Positions 45,130 through 55,063 of a DNA stretch of 64,000 nucleotides are shown piece after piece. The notes beneath the pieces are model-generated. The model ran no database searches, had not been told where the DNA came from, and saw only the letters and a list, made by a program, of their open reading frames with translations. How positions within the stretch are numbered: position 1 is the stretch's first letter; each line of letters opens with the position of its first letter. The DNA comes from Methylobacterium phyllostachyos (GTDB lineage Bacteria > Pseudomonadota > Alphaproteobacteria > Rhizobiales > Beijerinckiaceae). Made by a program: the position numbers and the translations under genes. Where the stretch lies: the NCBI RefSeq assembly GCF_900103445.1, contig NZ_FNHS01000010.1, positions 124,001 through 188,000 of the forward strand, read 5' to 3'.

Positions 45130-45702
45130 TCACTCGGCGGCCGCGAGGGTGACCGAAGCCGTCGCGGCGCGATGGGCCAGCAGCGCGGCGAGCTGCCCGC
45201 CCGCCTCCGCGACCCGGGCCCGCACCCCGGCCTCGACGAGCACGCCCTCGCGGAAATCCGCGTCCGAGGCATAGACCGCGGTGGGGATCTGGAGCGCGCC
45301 GAAGAAGCCGAAGAGCGGCCGGAAGGCGTGCTCCACCACGAGGGCGTGCCGCGCCCCGCCGCCCGTGGCCACGATGGCCACCGGCTTGCCGGCCAGCGCC
45401 GCCGGATCGACGAGATCGAACAGGTGCTTGAACAGGCCGGTATAGGCGCCCTTGTAGACCGGCGAGCCGACCACCAGACCGTCCGCCTCCTCGATCGCGT
45501 CGAGCACCGCCCGGGCGGCCGGCGGCAGCTGGTCGCGGGTCCAGGCCGCACCGAGGCCGGGGCCGGCCTCGACGAAGTCCAGCACGCGGGCGTCGAGGGA
45601 AACTTGCGCGCAGGCCGCGCGCAGCACCGCGTCGACCAGCGTGCGGGTCTTGGACGGCCGCTGAATGTTCGCGCTCAGCCCGACGAGTCTCGGTCGTGTC
45701 AT
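45130..45702 (-). CDS. ssuE: NADPH-dependent FMN reductase (SsuE/MsuE family)
   Basis: A 190-residue flavodoxin-like reductase that supplies FMNH2 to SsuD. Motifs: LVGLSANIQRPSKTRTLVDAVL at the start (phosphate loop), EEADGLVVGSPVYKGAYTGLFKHLFDLVDPAALAGKPVAIVATGGG in the middle. It is the first gene of the operon ssuE-ssuA2-ssuA1-ssuC-ssuB-[repeat]-ssuD. Confidence 0.92.
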   Translation of the reverse strand: MTRPRLVGLSANIQRPSKTRTLVDAVLRAACAQVSLDARVLDFVEAGPGLGAAWTRDQLPPAARAVLDAIEEADGLVVGSPVYKGAYTGLFKHLFDLVDPAALAGKPVAIVATGGGARHALVVEHAFRPLFGFFGALQIPTAVYASDADFREGVLVEAGVRARVAEAGGQLAALLAHRAATASVTLAAAE

Positions 45703-46234
45703 GCTTCAGGTGCCTTGCTCGGAGGCCATGGGGCAGCGGGGGGCAACGGGGCGCCCTGAACGAAACGAATGGACGCCGCCGCTGGGTTTCTCGCAGGAGC
45801 CTAGAATTGATGGCCCTTCCACCGCAGGTCAATGAAACGCTTTTTCCTATTCGTCGGATGCGGAAAAAGGTTCTCCCCGTAAATGCGGGTCGACAGTGAA
45901 GTTCTATCCCGTGCCGGGCGAGAATTTATCGCCGTAGGATTGGAAGACGCTGCCGGACAGGTGCCCCAGCAGCGCTTCTGATCTCCGGATCGCGCGGAGC
46001 GGAGATCGATCATCCTTCAGTATCCGGTCGTGGAGATCGGTCTCATCGGATTCGCGGGCGGGCGCTGATCCGGGCCTTCGCCCTGCCCGGACCGGGAGAT
46101 CTGGGCGGCTGGGCGGGGCCGCGTTGCCGGTCACACGGAACCGCAGCCGAAGAGCAGTCTTGACTTCCAGATTATAGCTGTTCTAATTCGCAACAGAGCG
46201 GCACGGCGCCGATCGTCATCCGGAGATACGCGAC
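45703..46234. other. Intergenic region upstream of the ssu operon
   Basis: About 530 bases between divergent genes. It should hold the ssu operon promoter. An inverted pair CTTTTTCC (45840-45847) and GGAAAAAG (45862-45869), 14 bases apart, is a possible regulator site. No further gene can be supported. Confidence 0.45.
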
Positions 46235-46435
46235 ATGGCCAACGCCCATTGCGAGAGCTGCAAGTTCTTCGACGAGCACACCGGCAACGGCGCGGCGCCC
46301 CAGGCCGATGCCGGCCTGTGCCGGTTCAACCCGCCGGTCAGCCAGCCGGAGCCGGAGTCCAAGGGCCTGTGGCCGGTGGTCTCCACGAGCGACTGGTGCG
46401 GCCACTTCACCGCCGAGATGACCGCGGCCGAGTAA
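46235..46435 (+). CDS. Small four-cysteine conserved protein
   Basis: A 66-residue cytosolic protein with HCESCKFFDEH at the N terminus, then LCRFNPP and WCGHF. The spacing CxxC...C...C plus two histidines suggests a small metal-binding (zinc or iron-sulfur) fold. Similar small proteins occur across rhizobia, from memory, without known function. It is followed by a strong Rho-independent terminator, so it is a monocistronic gene. Confidence 0.82.
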   Translation: MANAHCESCKFFDEHTGNGAAPQADAGLCRFNPPVSQPEPESKGLWPVVSTSDWCGHFTAEMTAAE

Positions 46436-46479
46436 GGCCTGCCGGAGCCTCCGCGTCGCAGCGGAGGTCGAATGACCAG

Positions 46480-46507
46480 GGGCCAGCCGTCGCGGCTGGC
46501 CCTTTTT
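46480..46507 (+). terminator. Rho-independent terminator
   Basis: Perfect 10-bp GC stem (GGGCCAGCCG / CGGCTGGCCC), three-base loop, then TTTTT, 45 bases after the small four-cysteine gene. The best classical terminator in the window. Confidence 0.9.
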
Positions 46508-46540
46508 CGTGCACGGCTCCGGCCGGCCCGAAACGAGAAC

Positions 46541-46565
46541 GGCCGCGCGGAGGACCCGCGCGGCC
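46541..46565 (-). terminator. Hairpin terminator of the porin gene
   Basis: A perfect 10-bp stem (GGCCGCGCGG / CCGCGCGGCC) with a five-base loop lies about 55 bases downstream of the porin stop on the minus strand. A second hairpin, GAGCCGGCC / GGCCGGCTC, lies between it and the stop. Confidence 0.6.
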
Positions 46566-46619
46566 TTGTCGTTCGGTGATCCGCGAGCCGGCCGGGGCCG
46601 GCTCGCTGGGAGTGTCGCC

Positions 46620-48152
46620 TCAGAGGCTCCCGGGTCCCTTGGCGAAGCCCGCCAGGGTGAACAGGTCCACCGACAGCTTGGCGCCGACCACGAAGGCGTC
46701 GGGCACCCGCTTCGGCTGAGCGAAGTAGCGCTCCTGCAGCTGCGGGTTGATGACGTATTGCAGGTTCGGCATCAGGCGGACCGCCGGGGTCAGCTGGATG
46801 CCGTAGCTCAGCTCCAGGATCGACTGCGTCGAGGAGACACCACCGTAGCCCAGGCCGACCTTAGCGCGCGCGGCCCGGATGTTGGCGAGGCCGATCGGCG
46901 AGAAGTGCTCCACCGCGAAGGAGACGCCCAGCGTGTCGTAGGGCCGGCCCGCGAAGGTGCCGGTGAGGACGGCGCCGCCGTTGAAGAAATAATCCTCGAA
47001 CTGGCGGCCACCGGTCGCGGCCATCGCGACGCCGAACAGGCTCAAGCCCTGGATGCCAGTCGGATCCGGACGCCAGACCATCTGGTCGAACCGGGCGAAG
47101 ACCGCCGACCGGCCGAACCGGGTCAGCGGGTCGAGGCCGCTCAGCAGATAGGCGCCCCGGCGGACGTCCTGCACCGGATCGGTGTAGTCCGACTGGTCGA
47201 TGATCGCGCCGACGCTGTAGTTGCGCGGCAACGGGTCGTTGCCGAAGTTGGTCGAGTAGCCGGCCTCGATCGGCACCACGACGCCGGTGGCGCCGCGGGT
47301 CGACCAGTCGATCCCGTTCTGGTTGTCCTGCTGATCGCGCGGATTCACCTCGTAGATGCCGGCATGCACGAACACCTTGTCGGTGACCCAGGCCTTGGCA
47401 TGGGCACCCCAGGTGGCGATCGGCCACCAGGTGATGTTCGTCATCTTGAAGGCACCCTTCGGGTTGCCGCAGACCTCGTTGTTCTGGAAGTTGCAGTAGA
47501 GCGGCGAGCCCAGGAAGTTGACGCTGGCCAGGAGCCGGCCGGCCTCGATGTCGAGGCGGTTGTCGAACAGCTTCTGCTCGTAGGACAGCAGCGAGAGATG
47601 CGCCGTCTGACCGCCGCCGTAGATCTCCTGCACGCTGGTCGTGTTGCCGATGTAGTCCTGCGCAAGGCTGCGCCCGTGGCGCTGGGTCACGATGGTGTGC
47701 ACCGAACCGCCGTCGATCCCGGCGAGACGGCCGAGATCGGCGTCGAGGCCGAAGAAGACCTGTCCGGCATAGTCCGAGCCCTGGCGCCGGCCGCCGGACG
47801 GGTTCGCGGCGAACTCGCCCGTGTAGTTCAGCAGCATGGTGATGCCGTTGCCGAGGTCGAGGGCGCCGGGCGGCAGCGACGGCGCGGACGCGGTCACGCC
47901 CTGCACGATGCTCGACGCCGCCGCGCTGTTCGCGCCCGCGGCGCTCCGGGCCTCACGGATCGTCCGCCGCCGGGCGCGGTTCGCGCGGTACCGGGCCTTC
48001 TGGGCTGGGCTTGCCTTCGGACCCGGATTGACCAGGCTCGGCCCCCCGTCCGGCGCCGTGGCCGCGACTTGAGCCTCGGCTGCGCTCACGCCAGCCGTCA
48101 TCGTTGCGGCGCACAGCGCGAGCGCTGCCCACCGAGTCTGCTTCCTTACCAT
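46620..48152 (-). CDS. OprB-family carbohydrate porin
   Basis: A 510-residue outer-membrane beta-barrel protein with a signal peptide (ALALCAATMTAGVSAAEAQ) and a basic linker (ARYRANRARRRTIREARS). The barrel has OprB signatures: GQVFFGLDADLGRLAGIDGGSVHTIVTQRHGRSLAQDYIGNTTSVQEIYGGG, LSYEQKLFDNRLDIEAGRL, and the C-terminal SYGIQLTPAVRLMPNLQYVINPQ. It should admit sugars across the outer membrane and is the outermost gene of the sugar-oxidation locus, supporting a role in arabinose/galactose uptake. Confidence 0.92.
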   Translation of the reverse strand: MVRKQTRWAALALCAATMTAGVSAAEAQVAATAPDGGPSLVNPGPKASPAQKARYRANRARRRTIREARSAAGANSAAASSIVQGVTASAPSLPPGALDLGNGITMLLNYTGEFAANPSGGRRQGSDYAGQVFFGLDADLGRLAGIDGGSVHTIVTQRHGRSLAQDYIGNTTSVQEIYGGGQTAHLSLLSYEQKLFDNRLDIEAGRLLASVNFLGSPLYCNFQNNEVCGNPKGAFKMTNITWWPIATWGAHAKAWVTDKVFVHAGIYEVNPRDQQDNQNGIDWSTRGATGVVVPIEAGYSTNFGNDPLPRNYSVGAIIDQSDYTDPVQDVRRGAYLLSGLDPLTRFGRSAVFARFDQMVWRPDPTGIQGLSLFGVAMAATGGRQFEDYFFNGGAVLTGTFAGRPYDTLGVSFAVEHFSPIGLANIRAARAKVGLGYGGVSSTQSILELSYGIQLTPAVRLMPNLQYVINPQLQERYFAQPKRVPDAFVVGAKLSVDLFTLAGFAKGPGSL

Positions 48153-48223
48153 CGTGACTCCCCCTTTACCGCGCGGCCTTGTCGGGCTCTGTCGCGTTCG
48201 TGTCCCGCAGGGGCCCTCCCCGG

Positions 48224-49150
48224 TCAGTCCGTGAAGGCCTCCACGCTGCGGCGCTCGCCGCGCAGAAACGCGTCGGCGGCGTGGATCAGTGGATTCAGGT
48301 CGACGTCGCTGGCGCCGGAGCGGACCAGGGCGGCGAATCGGTCGTAGAGGCCGCGATACTCGGCCTCGGGCGGCAGCGGCTGGTCGCGACCGTCGAGGGT
48401 CAGGACCGCGCCGCCCTTCGACAGGACCAGGGTCCCGTCCTCGGTCTCGACGCGGATGTCCCAGGTCTGCGGACCGGTCTGGCGCCAGTCGAACGTGGCG
48501 TGGATCGGGGTGCCGGCGGCGTCCGTGAAGCGCAGATCGCCGGCGATCGGCGCCTGCCGGTTCTCCGGAACCTCCAGGGTCGCGCCCGTCAGGAAGAAGG
48601 GCGGCAGGATGTGGGTCGCGATCGACAGGGCGTTGATCCCCGGATCGAACACGCCCATCCCGCCGGCTTCCCAGATCCAGTCCTGGCCCGGATGCCAGTG
48701 CCGCACGTCCTCCATCCAGGCGATCGACACCGACCGGATCCGCCGCGTGGACAGCCAGCTGCGCGCGGGCTCGACCCCGGGCGCGAACCGGGAATGCCAG
48801 CTCGCGAACAGGCTCACCCCCCGCCGGCGCGCGGCCTCGGTGAGGAGCCCGACCTCGGCCAGGGTCGCCCCTGGCGGCTTCTCCAGGAACACGTGCAGGC
48901 CCGCCTCGATCGCCGCCAGGGCGGCCTCGAACCGCGCCTGCGGCGGCTGGCACAGGGCGACCGCCTGAAGGCCGCCCTGCTCTGCGATCATCTCGGCCAG
49001 CGTCCGGTAGTTCGGCACGCCCGCGTGTTCGCCGTGACGGCTCGCCACCGCCACCAGCCTGTAGTCCGGCGAGGCATCGATCACCGGCAGATGCTGGTCC
49101 CGGGCGATCTTGCCGACGCCCACCAGCCCGATGCGGATCGGATCCGTCAT
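48224..49150 (-). CDS. Gfo/Idh/MocA aldose 1-dehydrogenase (L-arabinose/D-galactose type)
   Basis: A 308-residue NAD(P)-dependent dehydrogenase. Rossmann motif GLVGVGKIARDQHLPVI, EKPPGA with the catalytic-region lysine, and GGMGVFDPGINALSIATHIL. In this subgroup the D and N of DPGIN take the place of the usual His dyad, as in Azospirillum L-arabinose 1-dehydrogenase and rhizobial D-galactose 1-dehydrogenases (family knowledge). The product would be the aldono-lactone, substrate of the SMP-30-type lactonase in the same locus. Four of the five steps of the oxidative L-arabinose route are encoded nearby. Confidence 0.85.
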   Translation of the reverse strand: MTDPIRIGLVGVGKIARDQHLPVIDASPDYRLVAVASRHGEHAGVPNYRTLAEMIAEQGGLQAVALCQPPQARFEAALAAIEAGLHVFLEKPPGATLAEVGLLTEAARRRGVSLFASWHSRFAPGVEPARSWLSTRRIRSVSIAWMEDVRHWHPGQDWIWEAGGMGVFDPGINALSIATHILPPFFLTGATLEVPENRQAPIAGDLRFTDAAGTPIHATFDWRQTGPQTWDIRVETEDGTLVLSKGGAVLTLDGRDQPLPPEAEYRGLYDRFAALVRSGASDVDLNPLIHAADAFLRGERRSVEAFTD

Positions 49151-49151
49151 C

Positions 49152-49334
49152 TCAGAGCCCCCGCGCGGCGCCGCCGGCGGCCGGGGCGACCGCCAGGGGA
49201 CGCGTGGAGGCGGCGCGGTCCGTCAGGACAGACACATCGTCGCCCGCCACGAGCACCGCGTGCGTCCGTTCGACCGCGCCGTGGACACCCTGCCGCGGAT
49301 TCGGGTCCAGGAATTGTAGGAGCGATCGTGCCAT
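49152..49334 (-). pseudogene. Short AraD1/GguC-like remnant
   Basis: A 60-codon frame starting MARSLLQFLDPNPRQGV and ending at TGA one base before the aldose dehydrogenase start. The N terminus resembles that of AraD1/GguC proteins (fumarylacetoacetase fold), which typically begin with a LxQFLD motif and are normally over 300 residues. The rest shows little conservation and no further AraD1 sequence follows, so it looks like the 5' stub of a lost gene. Alternatively it is a small real protein. The match is short and from memory. Confidence 0.4.
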
Positions 49335-49406
49335 CGTCATTTCCCCCATGGGCGGCCTCTGCGGGCCGTCCCGATGCGCGGCCGAAGCGAGCTGCGCGGC
49401 GGCCCG

Positions 49407-51014
49407 TCAGCGGCCGGGTTGCGGTTCGAGGACGCCGTCGATCCGGCGCGCGAGATGCCAGGGATTGTCCGAGCGCAGGGGCTGCGGCAGCAAAGCCTCG
49501 GGCAGGTCCTGGTAGCAGACCGGGCGCAGGAACCGCTCGATCGCCAGGGTGCCGACTGAGGTGGTGCGGCCGTCCGAGGTCGCCGGGAACGGGCCGCCAT
49601 GCACCATCGCGTGGCACACCTCCACGCCGGTCGGCCAGCCGTTGGCGAGGACGCGGCCGGCCTTGCGCGCCAGCAGCGGCACCAGCGCGGCGGCCAGCGG
49701 CTCGTCCTCCGGATCGAGGTGCAACGTCGCGGTGAGCTGCCCGCCGAGGGATGCGATCACCCGGGTGATCTCCGCCGCGTCGGTGGTCGCCACCAGGATC
49801 CCCGCGGGGCCGAACATCTCCTCGGTCAGCGACGGGTCGGCCAGCAGATGGCGCGCCTCCGTACGCAGCAGCGCGGCGGGGGCGCCCCCCGGCCCGGCCT
49901 TCGCGCCGCGGGCCGCCACCGTCACCCCGGGGCGCTCGGCCATGGCGGCGACGGCGCTCTCGAACCGGGCGCGGATGTCGGCCGTCAGCATCGTGTGCGG
50001 CGCGCTCTCGCGAATCGCCGCCCCGGCGGCCTCCGCGAAGGCGTCGAGCTCGGGGCCGGCGATCCCGATCAGCAGGCCCGGATTGGTGCAGAACTGCCCC
50101 GCCCCCATCGTGAGCGACTGCACGAAGCCCGTGGCCAGGGCCGCGCCCCGGGCCCGCAGGGCCGCGGGCAGGAGCAGGACGGGATTGACCGCGCTCATCT
50201 CGGCATAGACCGGGATCGGCTCGGGCCGGGCGGCCGCCACGCGCATCAGCGCCAGCCCGCCCCCGCGCGAGCCGGTGAAGCCCACGGCCTTGATCCGCGG
50301 ATCCGCCACCAGGGCGGTGCCCAGCGCGTTCGACGGCCCCGGCAGGTACGAGAACACGCCCGCGTGCAGGCCGCTCGCAGCGACCGCGGACCGCACGGCC
50401 CGGGCCACAAGCTCCCCGGTGCCGGGATGGGCCGGATGCCCCTTCACCACCACCGGGCAGCCCGCCGCGAGCGCCGAGGCGGTGTCGCCCCCCGCCACCG
50501 AGAAGGCGAGCGGGAAGTTCGAGGCCCCGAACACCGCCACCGGACCGAGGGCGACGTGGCGCCGGCGCAGGTCCGGACGCGGCAGCGGCTGGCGCTTGTG
50601 CTGTGCCGGATCGATCGTCGCCTGCACCCATTCGCCCGAGCGGACGAGATTCGCGAACAGGCGCAGCTGCCCGATCGTGCGGCCGCGCTCGCCCTCCAGG
50701 CGCGCCTGGGGCAGGCCGGTCTCGGCCATCGCCCGCTCGATCAGGGCCGGGCCGAGATCCGCGATCGCCGCGGCCGCCGCTTCGAGGAAGTCCGCCCGCG
50801 TCCCGGGATCGGTCTCCGAGAAGCTCGGGAACGCCGCCTCCGCCAGCGCGCAGGCGGCCTCGACCTCCCCGGCCCCCGCGGATGCGAAGGCCGGATCCAG
50901 AGCCGCGCCGGTCGCCGCATCGACGGCCCGGAACGTCTCCGACGTGGTCACGTCCGCTTCGCCGATCAGGGCGGTGCCGCGGATCGCCGCATTGCCGTGA
51001 GGTTGTTTACTCAT
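49407..51014 (-). CDS. Aldehyde dehydrogenase, 2,5-dioxovalerate (KGSA) dehydrogenase type
   Basis: A 535-residue NAD(P)-dependent aldehyde dehydrogenase. It has the layout of the alpha-ketoglutarate semialdehyde dehydrogenases: [20 protein letters not shown] near the start, [59 protein letters not shown] with the catalytic glutamate, and [10 protein letters not shown] with the catalytic cysteine. It would form 2-oxoglutarate in the last step of oxidative pentose use. It is transcribed divergently from the GntR regulator. Confidence 0.93.
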   Translation of the reverse strand: MSKQPHGNAAIRGTALIGEADVTTSETFRAVDAATGAALDPAFASAGAGEVEAACALAEAAFPSFSETDPGTRADFLEAAAAAIADLGPALIERAMAETGLPQARLEGERGRTIGQLRLFANLVRSGEWVQATIDPAQHKRQPLPRPDLRRRHVALGPVAVFGASNFPLAFSVAGGDTASALAAGCPVVVKGHPAHPGTGELVARAVRSAVAASGLHAGVFSYLPGPSNALGTALVADPRIKAVGFTGSRGGGLALMRVAAARPEPIPVYAEMSAVNPVLLLPAALRARGAALATGFVQSLTMGAGQFCTNPGLLIGIAGPELDAFAEAAGAAIRESAPHTMLTADIRARFESAVAAMAERPGVTVAARGAKAGPGGAPAALLRTEARHLLADPSLTEEMFGPAGILVATTDAAEITRVIASLGGQLTATLHLDPEDEPLAAALVPLLARKAGRVLANGWPTGVEVCHAMVHGGPFPATSDGRTTSVGTLAIERFLRPVCYQDLPEALLPQPLRSDNPWHLARRIDGVLEPQPGR

Positions 51015-51018
51015 ACAA
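51003..51018. promoter_or_regulatory. Candidate GntR operator at the ALDH start
   Basis: TTGTTTACTCATACAA has TTGT/ACAA ends around eight bases. It overlaps the aldehyde dehydrogenase start codon. The core ACTCATACAA recurs exactly at 51088-51097, closer to the GntR gene. A palindrome AGATC-N5-GATCT sits at 51026-51040. A similar TACTCGGACAAAT lies before the transporter gene. Confidence 0.4.
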
Positions 51019-51087
51019 ATAAGTTAGATCTTTTCGATCTGAGCCGCAAGCGCCTCATCCTTCTCGCTTCTGGGTGTTGGTGCTTGC

Positions 51088-51097
51088 ACTCATACAA
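51088..51097. promoter_or_regulatory. Second ACTCATACAA motif
   Basis: An exact 10-base repeat of the motif at 51009-51018, 79 bases away, in the divergent region between the aldehyde dehydrogenase and GntR genes. The ~70-base region between the two genes could bind the GntR regulator at both. Confidence 0.35.
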
Positions 51098-51155
51098 CTT
51101 CCGGCTACGATCTTCGGATCCTGGCCTGTCCCGTGGCTTGGACTGGAGGTCGTGG

Positions 51156-51896
51156 GTGAGACAGGATCGCGGACACGAGGATATCAGGCTCCCGCTTGCG
51201 TCAGGCTCGCGTCGCATCCACGGCTCGGTGGCACGCGACCTCGGGGTGGCGATCCTGGGGGGCCGCTACGCGCCGGGCGACGTGCTGCCCGGGGAGATCG
51301 AGTTCGCGGAGCAACTCAAGGTTTCCAGAACCGCCTATCGCGAAGCGATTCGCATCCTGAGCGCCAAGGGGCTCGTGGAGAGCCGCCCGCGCACCGGGAC
51401 GCGGGTGAGCCAGCGCAGCCGCTGGAACCTGCTCGATCCGGACATCCTGGCCTGGGCCTTCGAATCGGAGCCGAGCGAGACGTTCATCCGCGATCTGTTC
51501 GAGCTGCGGATGATCGTGGAGCCGGCCGCGGCGGCGCTCGCGGCCGAGCGGCGCTCGGGCCTCGACCTCGCCCGGATGGGTCATGCGCTGGAGGAGATGG
51601 GCCGCCACGGCCTCAGCACCGATGACGGGCGGGCCGCCGATCAAGCCTTCCACACCGCAATTCTGGAAGCCGCCCGCAACGGGCCGCTGATCGCCCTGTC
51701 GAGTTCCATCGCGGCGGCCGTCACGTGGACGACGATCTTCAAGCACCGCCGTCAGAACATGCCGCGGAATCCAATGCCGGATCACCGCGCCCTCTACGAG
51801 GCGATCGTAGCGGGCGATCCGGAGGCCGCCCGCCGGACGATGACCGAACTGGTCCGCCTCGCCCTGGCCGACACCGAACTGGCGCTGAGGCCCTGA
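51156..51896 (+). CDS. GntR/FadR-family transcriptional regulator
   Basis: A 246-residue regulator. An N-terminal GntR winged helix (about 20-85: RDLGVAILGGRYAPGDVLPGEIEFAEQLKVSRTAYREAIRILSAKGLVESRPRTGTRV) precedes a helical FCD ligand domain (DLFELRMIVEPAAAALAAERR, ADQAFHTAILEAARNGPLIAL, MPDHRALYEAIVAGDPEAARRTMTELV) with the histidines expected to bind metal. GTG 51156 has GGAGG upstream. It is likely the local regulator of the sugar-oxidation locus; a sugar acid is the likely effector (inference). Confidence 0.9.
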   Translation: MRQDRGHEDIRLPLASGSRRIHGSVARDLGVAILGGRYAPGDVLPGEIEFAEQLKVSRTAYREAIRILSAKGLVESRPRTGTRVSQRSRWNLLDPDILAWAFESEPSETFIRDLFELRMIVEPAAAALAAERRSGLDLARMGHALEEMGRHGLSTDDGRAADQAFHTAILEAARNGPLIALSSSIAAAVTWTTIFKHRRQNMPRNPMPDHRALYEAIVAGDPEAARRTMTELVRLALADTELALRP

Positions 51897-51903
51897 AAGT
51901 TCG

Positions 51904-52022
51904 GGTTTCCAAAGGGCTCAGCCCTTTGGTGGGGTATCGGGGTGAAACCCCGATGTCGGGCTTCGCCCGAACCCAGCGGGCTCCGCCCTGCACCCGCGAA
52001 GGGTCCCGGACCTTTCGAATCC
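51904..52022. repeat. Palindromic repeat, family II, copy 4
   Basis: A 119-bp element homologous to those at 5148, 18293 and 41399, with ends GGTTTCCAAAGGGC and CCTTTCGAATCC. It lies between the convergent GntR and IlvD/Edd genes and may double as a terminator. Confidence 0.75.
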
Positions 52023-52037
52023 GGGACCCTTCACCAC

Positions 52038-53852
52038 TCAGTGGTTGTCGCGCGGCAGGCCGCTGGTCTGGGCAATGCGCTGGAAGCGCTCGGCGCCCTC
52101 CAGGATCGCGCCCGTGTGCATCTGCCCGACGGTGGCGCGCTGCATCGCCTGCCAGGGCGTCTGCGAGGCCGGGTAGGCGTAGCCGCCGGCTTCCTCCAGG
52201 GCCTTCCGGCGGCGCTCCAGCTCGTCCGCATCGACCAGCATGTCGGCGGTGCCCCGGCGCAGGTCGACCCGCACCCGGTCGCCGGTGCGCAGCAGCGCGA
52301 GGCCGCCGCCGGCCGCCGCCTCCGGCGAGGCGTTGAGGATCGACGGCGAGGCCGAGGTGCCGGATTGCCGCCCGTCGCCGAGGCACGGCAGCGCGTGCAC
52401 GCCGGCCTTAATCAGCTCGGCGGGCGGGCGCATGTTCACCACCTCGGCCGCCCCGGGATAACCCACCGGCCCGGCGCCGCGCATCACCAGCAGGGTCTCG
52501 TCGGTGATGCCGAGGCTCGGGTCGTCGATCCGGTGGTGGTAATCCTCCGGCCCGTCGAACACCACGACCGGGCCCTCGAAGGCGTCCGGATCCTCGGGGT
52601 TCGACAGGTAGCGGTTGCGGAACTCCTCGCCGATCACGCTGGTCTTCATCACCGCGGCCTCGAACAGGTTGCCGCGCAGCACGAGGAAGCCGGCCGCCTC
52701 CTTGAGGGGCTTGTCGATCGGCCGGATCACGTCCTCGTCCTCGATCGTCGCGCCCCGGCAATTGTCGCCGATCGTGCGGCCGTTCACCGTCAGCGCGCCC
52801 TCGCGGATCAGGCCGCGGCTCATGAGCTGGGCCACCACGGCCGGCAGGCTGCCGGCGCGGTAGTAATCCTCGCCGAGATAGGCGCCGGCCGGCTGCAGGT
52901 TGACGAGCAGCGGCACGTCGAGCCCGTAGGTCTGCCAGTCGGTGATGTCGAGCTCGACGCCCATGTGCCGGGCGATCGCCGCGAGGTGGATCGGCGCGTT
53001 GGTCGAGCCGCCGATCGCCGAGTTGACCACAATGGCGTTGAGGAAGGCGTCGCGGGTCAGGATCTCGGAGGGCTTCAGATCCTCCGCCACCATCTCCACG
53101 ATGCGCTTGCCGGTCTGGTAGGCGACCTCCTGCCGGTCGCGGTAGGGCGCCGGGATCGCCGCCGAGCCCGGCAGCATCATGCCGAGCGCCTCGGCCAGCG
53201 TGTTCATCGTGGTCGCCGTGCCCATCGTGTTGCAGAAGCCGGTCGAGGGCGCCGACGAGGTGACGAGCTTGATGAAGCCGTCATGGTCGATCTCGCCCGC
53301 CGCCAGCATCTCGCGGGCCTTCCAGACGATCGTGCCCGAACCCGTGCGCTGGCCCTTGAACCAGCCGTTGAGCATCGGTCCGACCGAGAGCGCGATGGCC
53401 GGGATGTTCACGGTGGCGGCCGCCATCAGGCAGGCCGGGGTGGTCTTGTCGCAGCCCGTGGTCAGCACCACGCCGTCGAGTGGGTAGCCGTAGAGCAGCT
53501 CCACGAGGCCGAGATAGGCGAGGTTCCGGTCGAGGCCCGCGGTCGGCCGCTTGCCGGTCTCCTGAATCGGATGGACCGGGAATTCGAGCACGATGCCGCC
53601 CGCCTCGCGGATGCCCTCGCGGATGCGCTCCGCCAGGACGAGGTGGTGGCGGTTGCACGGCGACAGGTCGGAGCCGGTCTGGGCGATGCCGATGATCGGC
53701 TTGCCCGAGCGCAGCTCCTCCAGGCTGAGACCGAAATTCAGGTAGCGCTCCAGGTAGAGCGCCGTCATGTCGATATTGTCGGGGTTGTCGAACCACGCGC
53801 GGGAGCGCAGCGGGCGGGCGGTCTTGGGCCGGGCGGTCTTGGGATCGGTCAT
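52038..53852 (-). CDS. IlvD/Edd-family sugar-acid dehydratase (arabonate/galactonate type)
   Basis: A 604-residue iron-sulfur dehydratase. The cluster cysteines are C66 ([10 protein letters not shown]), C134 ([10 protein letters not shown]) and C207 (GFCNTMGT). The start [28 protein letters not shown] is that of the pentonate/hexonate group rather than the branched-chain IlvD group. It would convert L-arabonate, D-galactonate or a similar acid to the 2-keto-3-deoxy acid. It overlaps the aldose 1-epimerase gene by four bases (ATGA). Confidence 0.92.
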   Translation of the reverse strand: MTDPKTARPKTARPLRSRAWFDNPDNIDMTALYLERYLNFGLSLEELRSGKPIIGIAQTGSDLSPCNRHHLVLAERIREGIREAGGIVLEFPVHPIQETGKRPTAGLDRNLAYLGLVELLYGYPLDGVVLTTGCDKTTPACLMAAATVNIPAIALSVGPMLNGWFKGQRTGSGTIVWKAREMLAAGEIDHDGFIKLVTSSAPSTGFCNTMGTATTMNTLAEALGMMLPGSAAIPAPYRDRQEVAYQTGKRIVEMVAEDLKPSEILTRDAFLNAIVVNSAIGGSTNAPIHLAAIARHMGVELDITDWQTYGLDVPLLVNLQPAGAYLGEDYYRAGSLPAVVAQLMSRGLIREGALTVNGRTIGDNCRGATIEDEDVIRPIDKPLKEAAGFLVLRGNLFEAAVMKTSVIGEEFRNRYLSNPEDPDAFEGPVVVFDGPEDYHHRIDDPSLGITDETLLVMRGAGPVGYPGAAEVVNMRPPAELIKAGVHALPCLGDGRQSGTSASPSILNASPEAAAGGGLALLRTGDRVRVDLRRGTADMLVDADELERRRKALEEAGGYAYPASQTPWQAMQRATVGQMHTGAILEGAERFQRIAQTSGLPRDNH

Positions 53853-55000
53853 TTGTGGGTCCGATGGGCGGGGCTGGTCGAGAAGCGGTAGGTGATCACG
53901 TTCCGGTAGGTCTGGCCGGGATCGAGCCGGGCCGAGCCGAAGGCCGGCTGGTTCGGCGTGTCGGGAAAGAGTTCCGGCTCCAGCGCGAAGGCGTCCGACT
54001 GCCGGTAGGCGAGGCCGGATTTACCCACCGCGGTCGCGTCGAGGAAATTGCCGGCATAGAACTGCACCCCCGGCTGGTTGCTGGCAATCTCCAGTATTCG
54101 ACCCGATTCCGGATCCTCGACCCGCGCCACTGGGTGCGGCTCGGCCGTGGGTGCGTCGGTCACGACCCAGTTGTGGTCGTAGCCGCGCCCGCGGACGATC
54201 TGTTCGTCCCGCCCGTCGCGGATGCGCGCGCCGATCACCGTGGGCGTGCGGAAGTCGAAGGGCGTGCCCGCCACTGGCCGGTGCTCCCCGGTCGGGATCA
54301 GGGTGGCGTCGACCGGCGTGTAGCGCTCGGCCGGGATGGTCAGGACGTGATCGAGGATCGAGCGGCCGGAGCCCTCGCCGCCGAGGTTGAAGAAGCTGTG
54401 GTTGGTCAGGTTGACGATGGTCGGCCGGTCCGTGGTCGCCTCGTAGGTGACGGTGAGCGTGTCGGTGTCGTCCAGCCGGTAGGTCGCGGTCGCCGTCAGC
54501 GTGCCGGGATAGCCCTCCTCGCCGTCCGGGCTGACGTAGCGCAGGCTCACCGAGGGGGCCGCGCCGCCCTTGATCTCGGTGATGGTCCAGAGCCGCTTGT
54601 CGAAGCCGGCCGCGCCGCCGTGCAGGGCGTTCGGCCCGTCGTTGGTGGCCAGCCGGTAGGTCTGCCCGTCGAGGGTGAAGCGGCCCGCCCGGATGCGGTT
54701 GGCGTAGCGGCCGACGCTCACGCCGAAATAATTGGGCTTGGCGAGGTAGCCCGACAGGTCGTCGTAGCCGAGCACCACATCGGCCGGCTTGCCGGTCCGG
54801 TCCGGCACGTCGAGCCTCCGCAGGAGCGCCCCCCAGGACAGGATCCGCGCCGTGACGCCTCGGCCGTTGGTCAGCGTCACCTCCTCGACCGTGCGGCCGT
54901 CGGGCAAGGTGCCGAACACGGTCCTGACCGGCTCGGACGCCTGGGCCAGGGCCGGGATCATCGCGCCGGCACACAGGACCATGGCTCCGCCTCTCCGCAT
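53849..55000 (-). CDS. Secreted aldose 1-epimerase
   Basis: A 383-residue galactose mutarotase with a signal peptide ([23 protein letters not shown]), so periplasmic. Motifs: [19 protein letters not shown] with the first catalytic-region histidine, [15 protein letters not shown] with the second, and [14 protein letters not shown] with the catalytic glutamate. It interconverts alpha and beta anomers of the incoming sugar. GGGGAGG precedes the ATG at 55000. It is the first gene of a minus-strand operon with the IlvD/Edd dehydratase, divergent from the transporter. Confidence 0.93.
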   Translation of the reverse strand: MRRGGAMVLCAGAMIPALAQASEPVRTVFGTLPDGRTVEEVTLTNGRGVTARILSWGALLRRLDVPDRTGKPADVVLGYDDLSGYLAKPNYFGVSVGRYANRIRAGRFTLDGQTYRLATNDGPNALHGGAAGFDKRLWTITEIKGGAAPSVSLRYVSPDGEEGYPGTLTATATYRLDDTDTLTVTYEATTDRPTIVNLTNHSFFNLGGEGSGRSILDHVLTIPAERYTPVDATLIPTGEHRPVAGTPFDFRTPTVIGARIRDGRDEQIVRGRGYDHNWVVTDAPTAEPHPVARVEDPESGRILEIASNQPGVQFYAGNFLDATAVGKSGLAYRQSDAFALEPELFPDTPNQPAFGSARLDPGQTYRNVITYRFSTSPAHRTHK

Positions 55001-55063
55001 CGCGTCCTCCCCTCGGTAGCCCCGTCCGGCCGGTCGTGCGCCGGCTCGCGGCGGGCGACCGCG

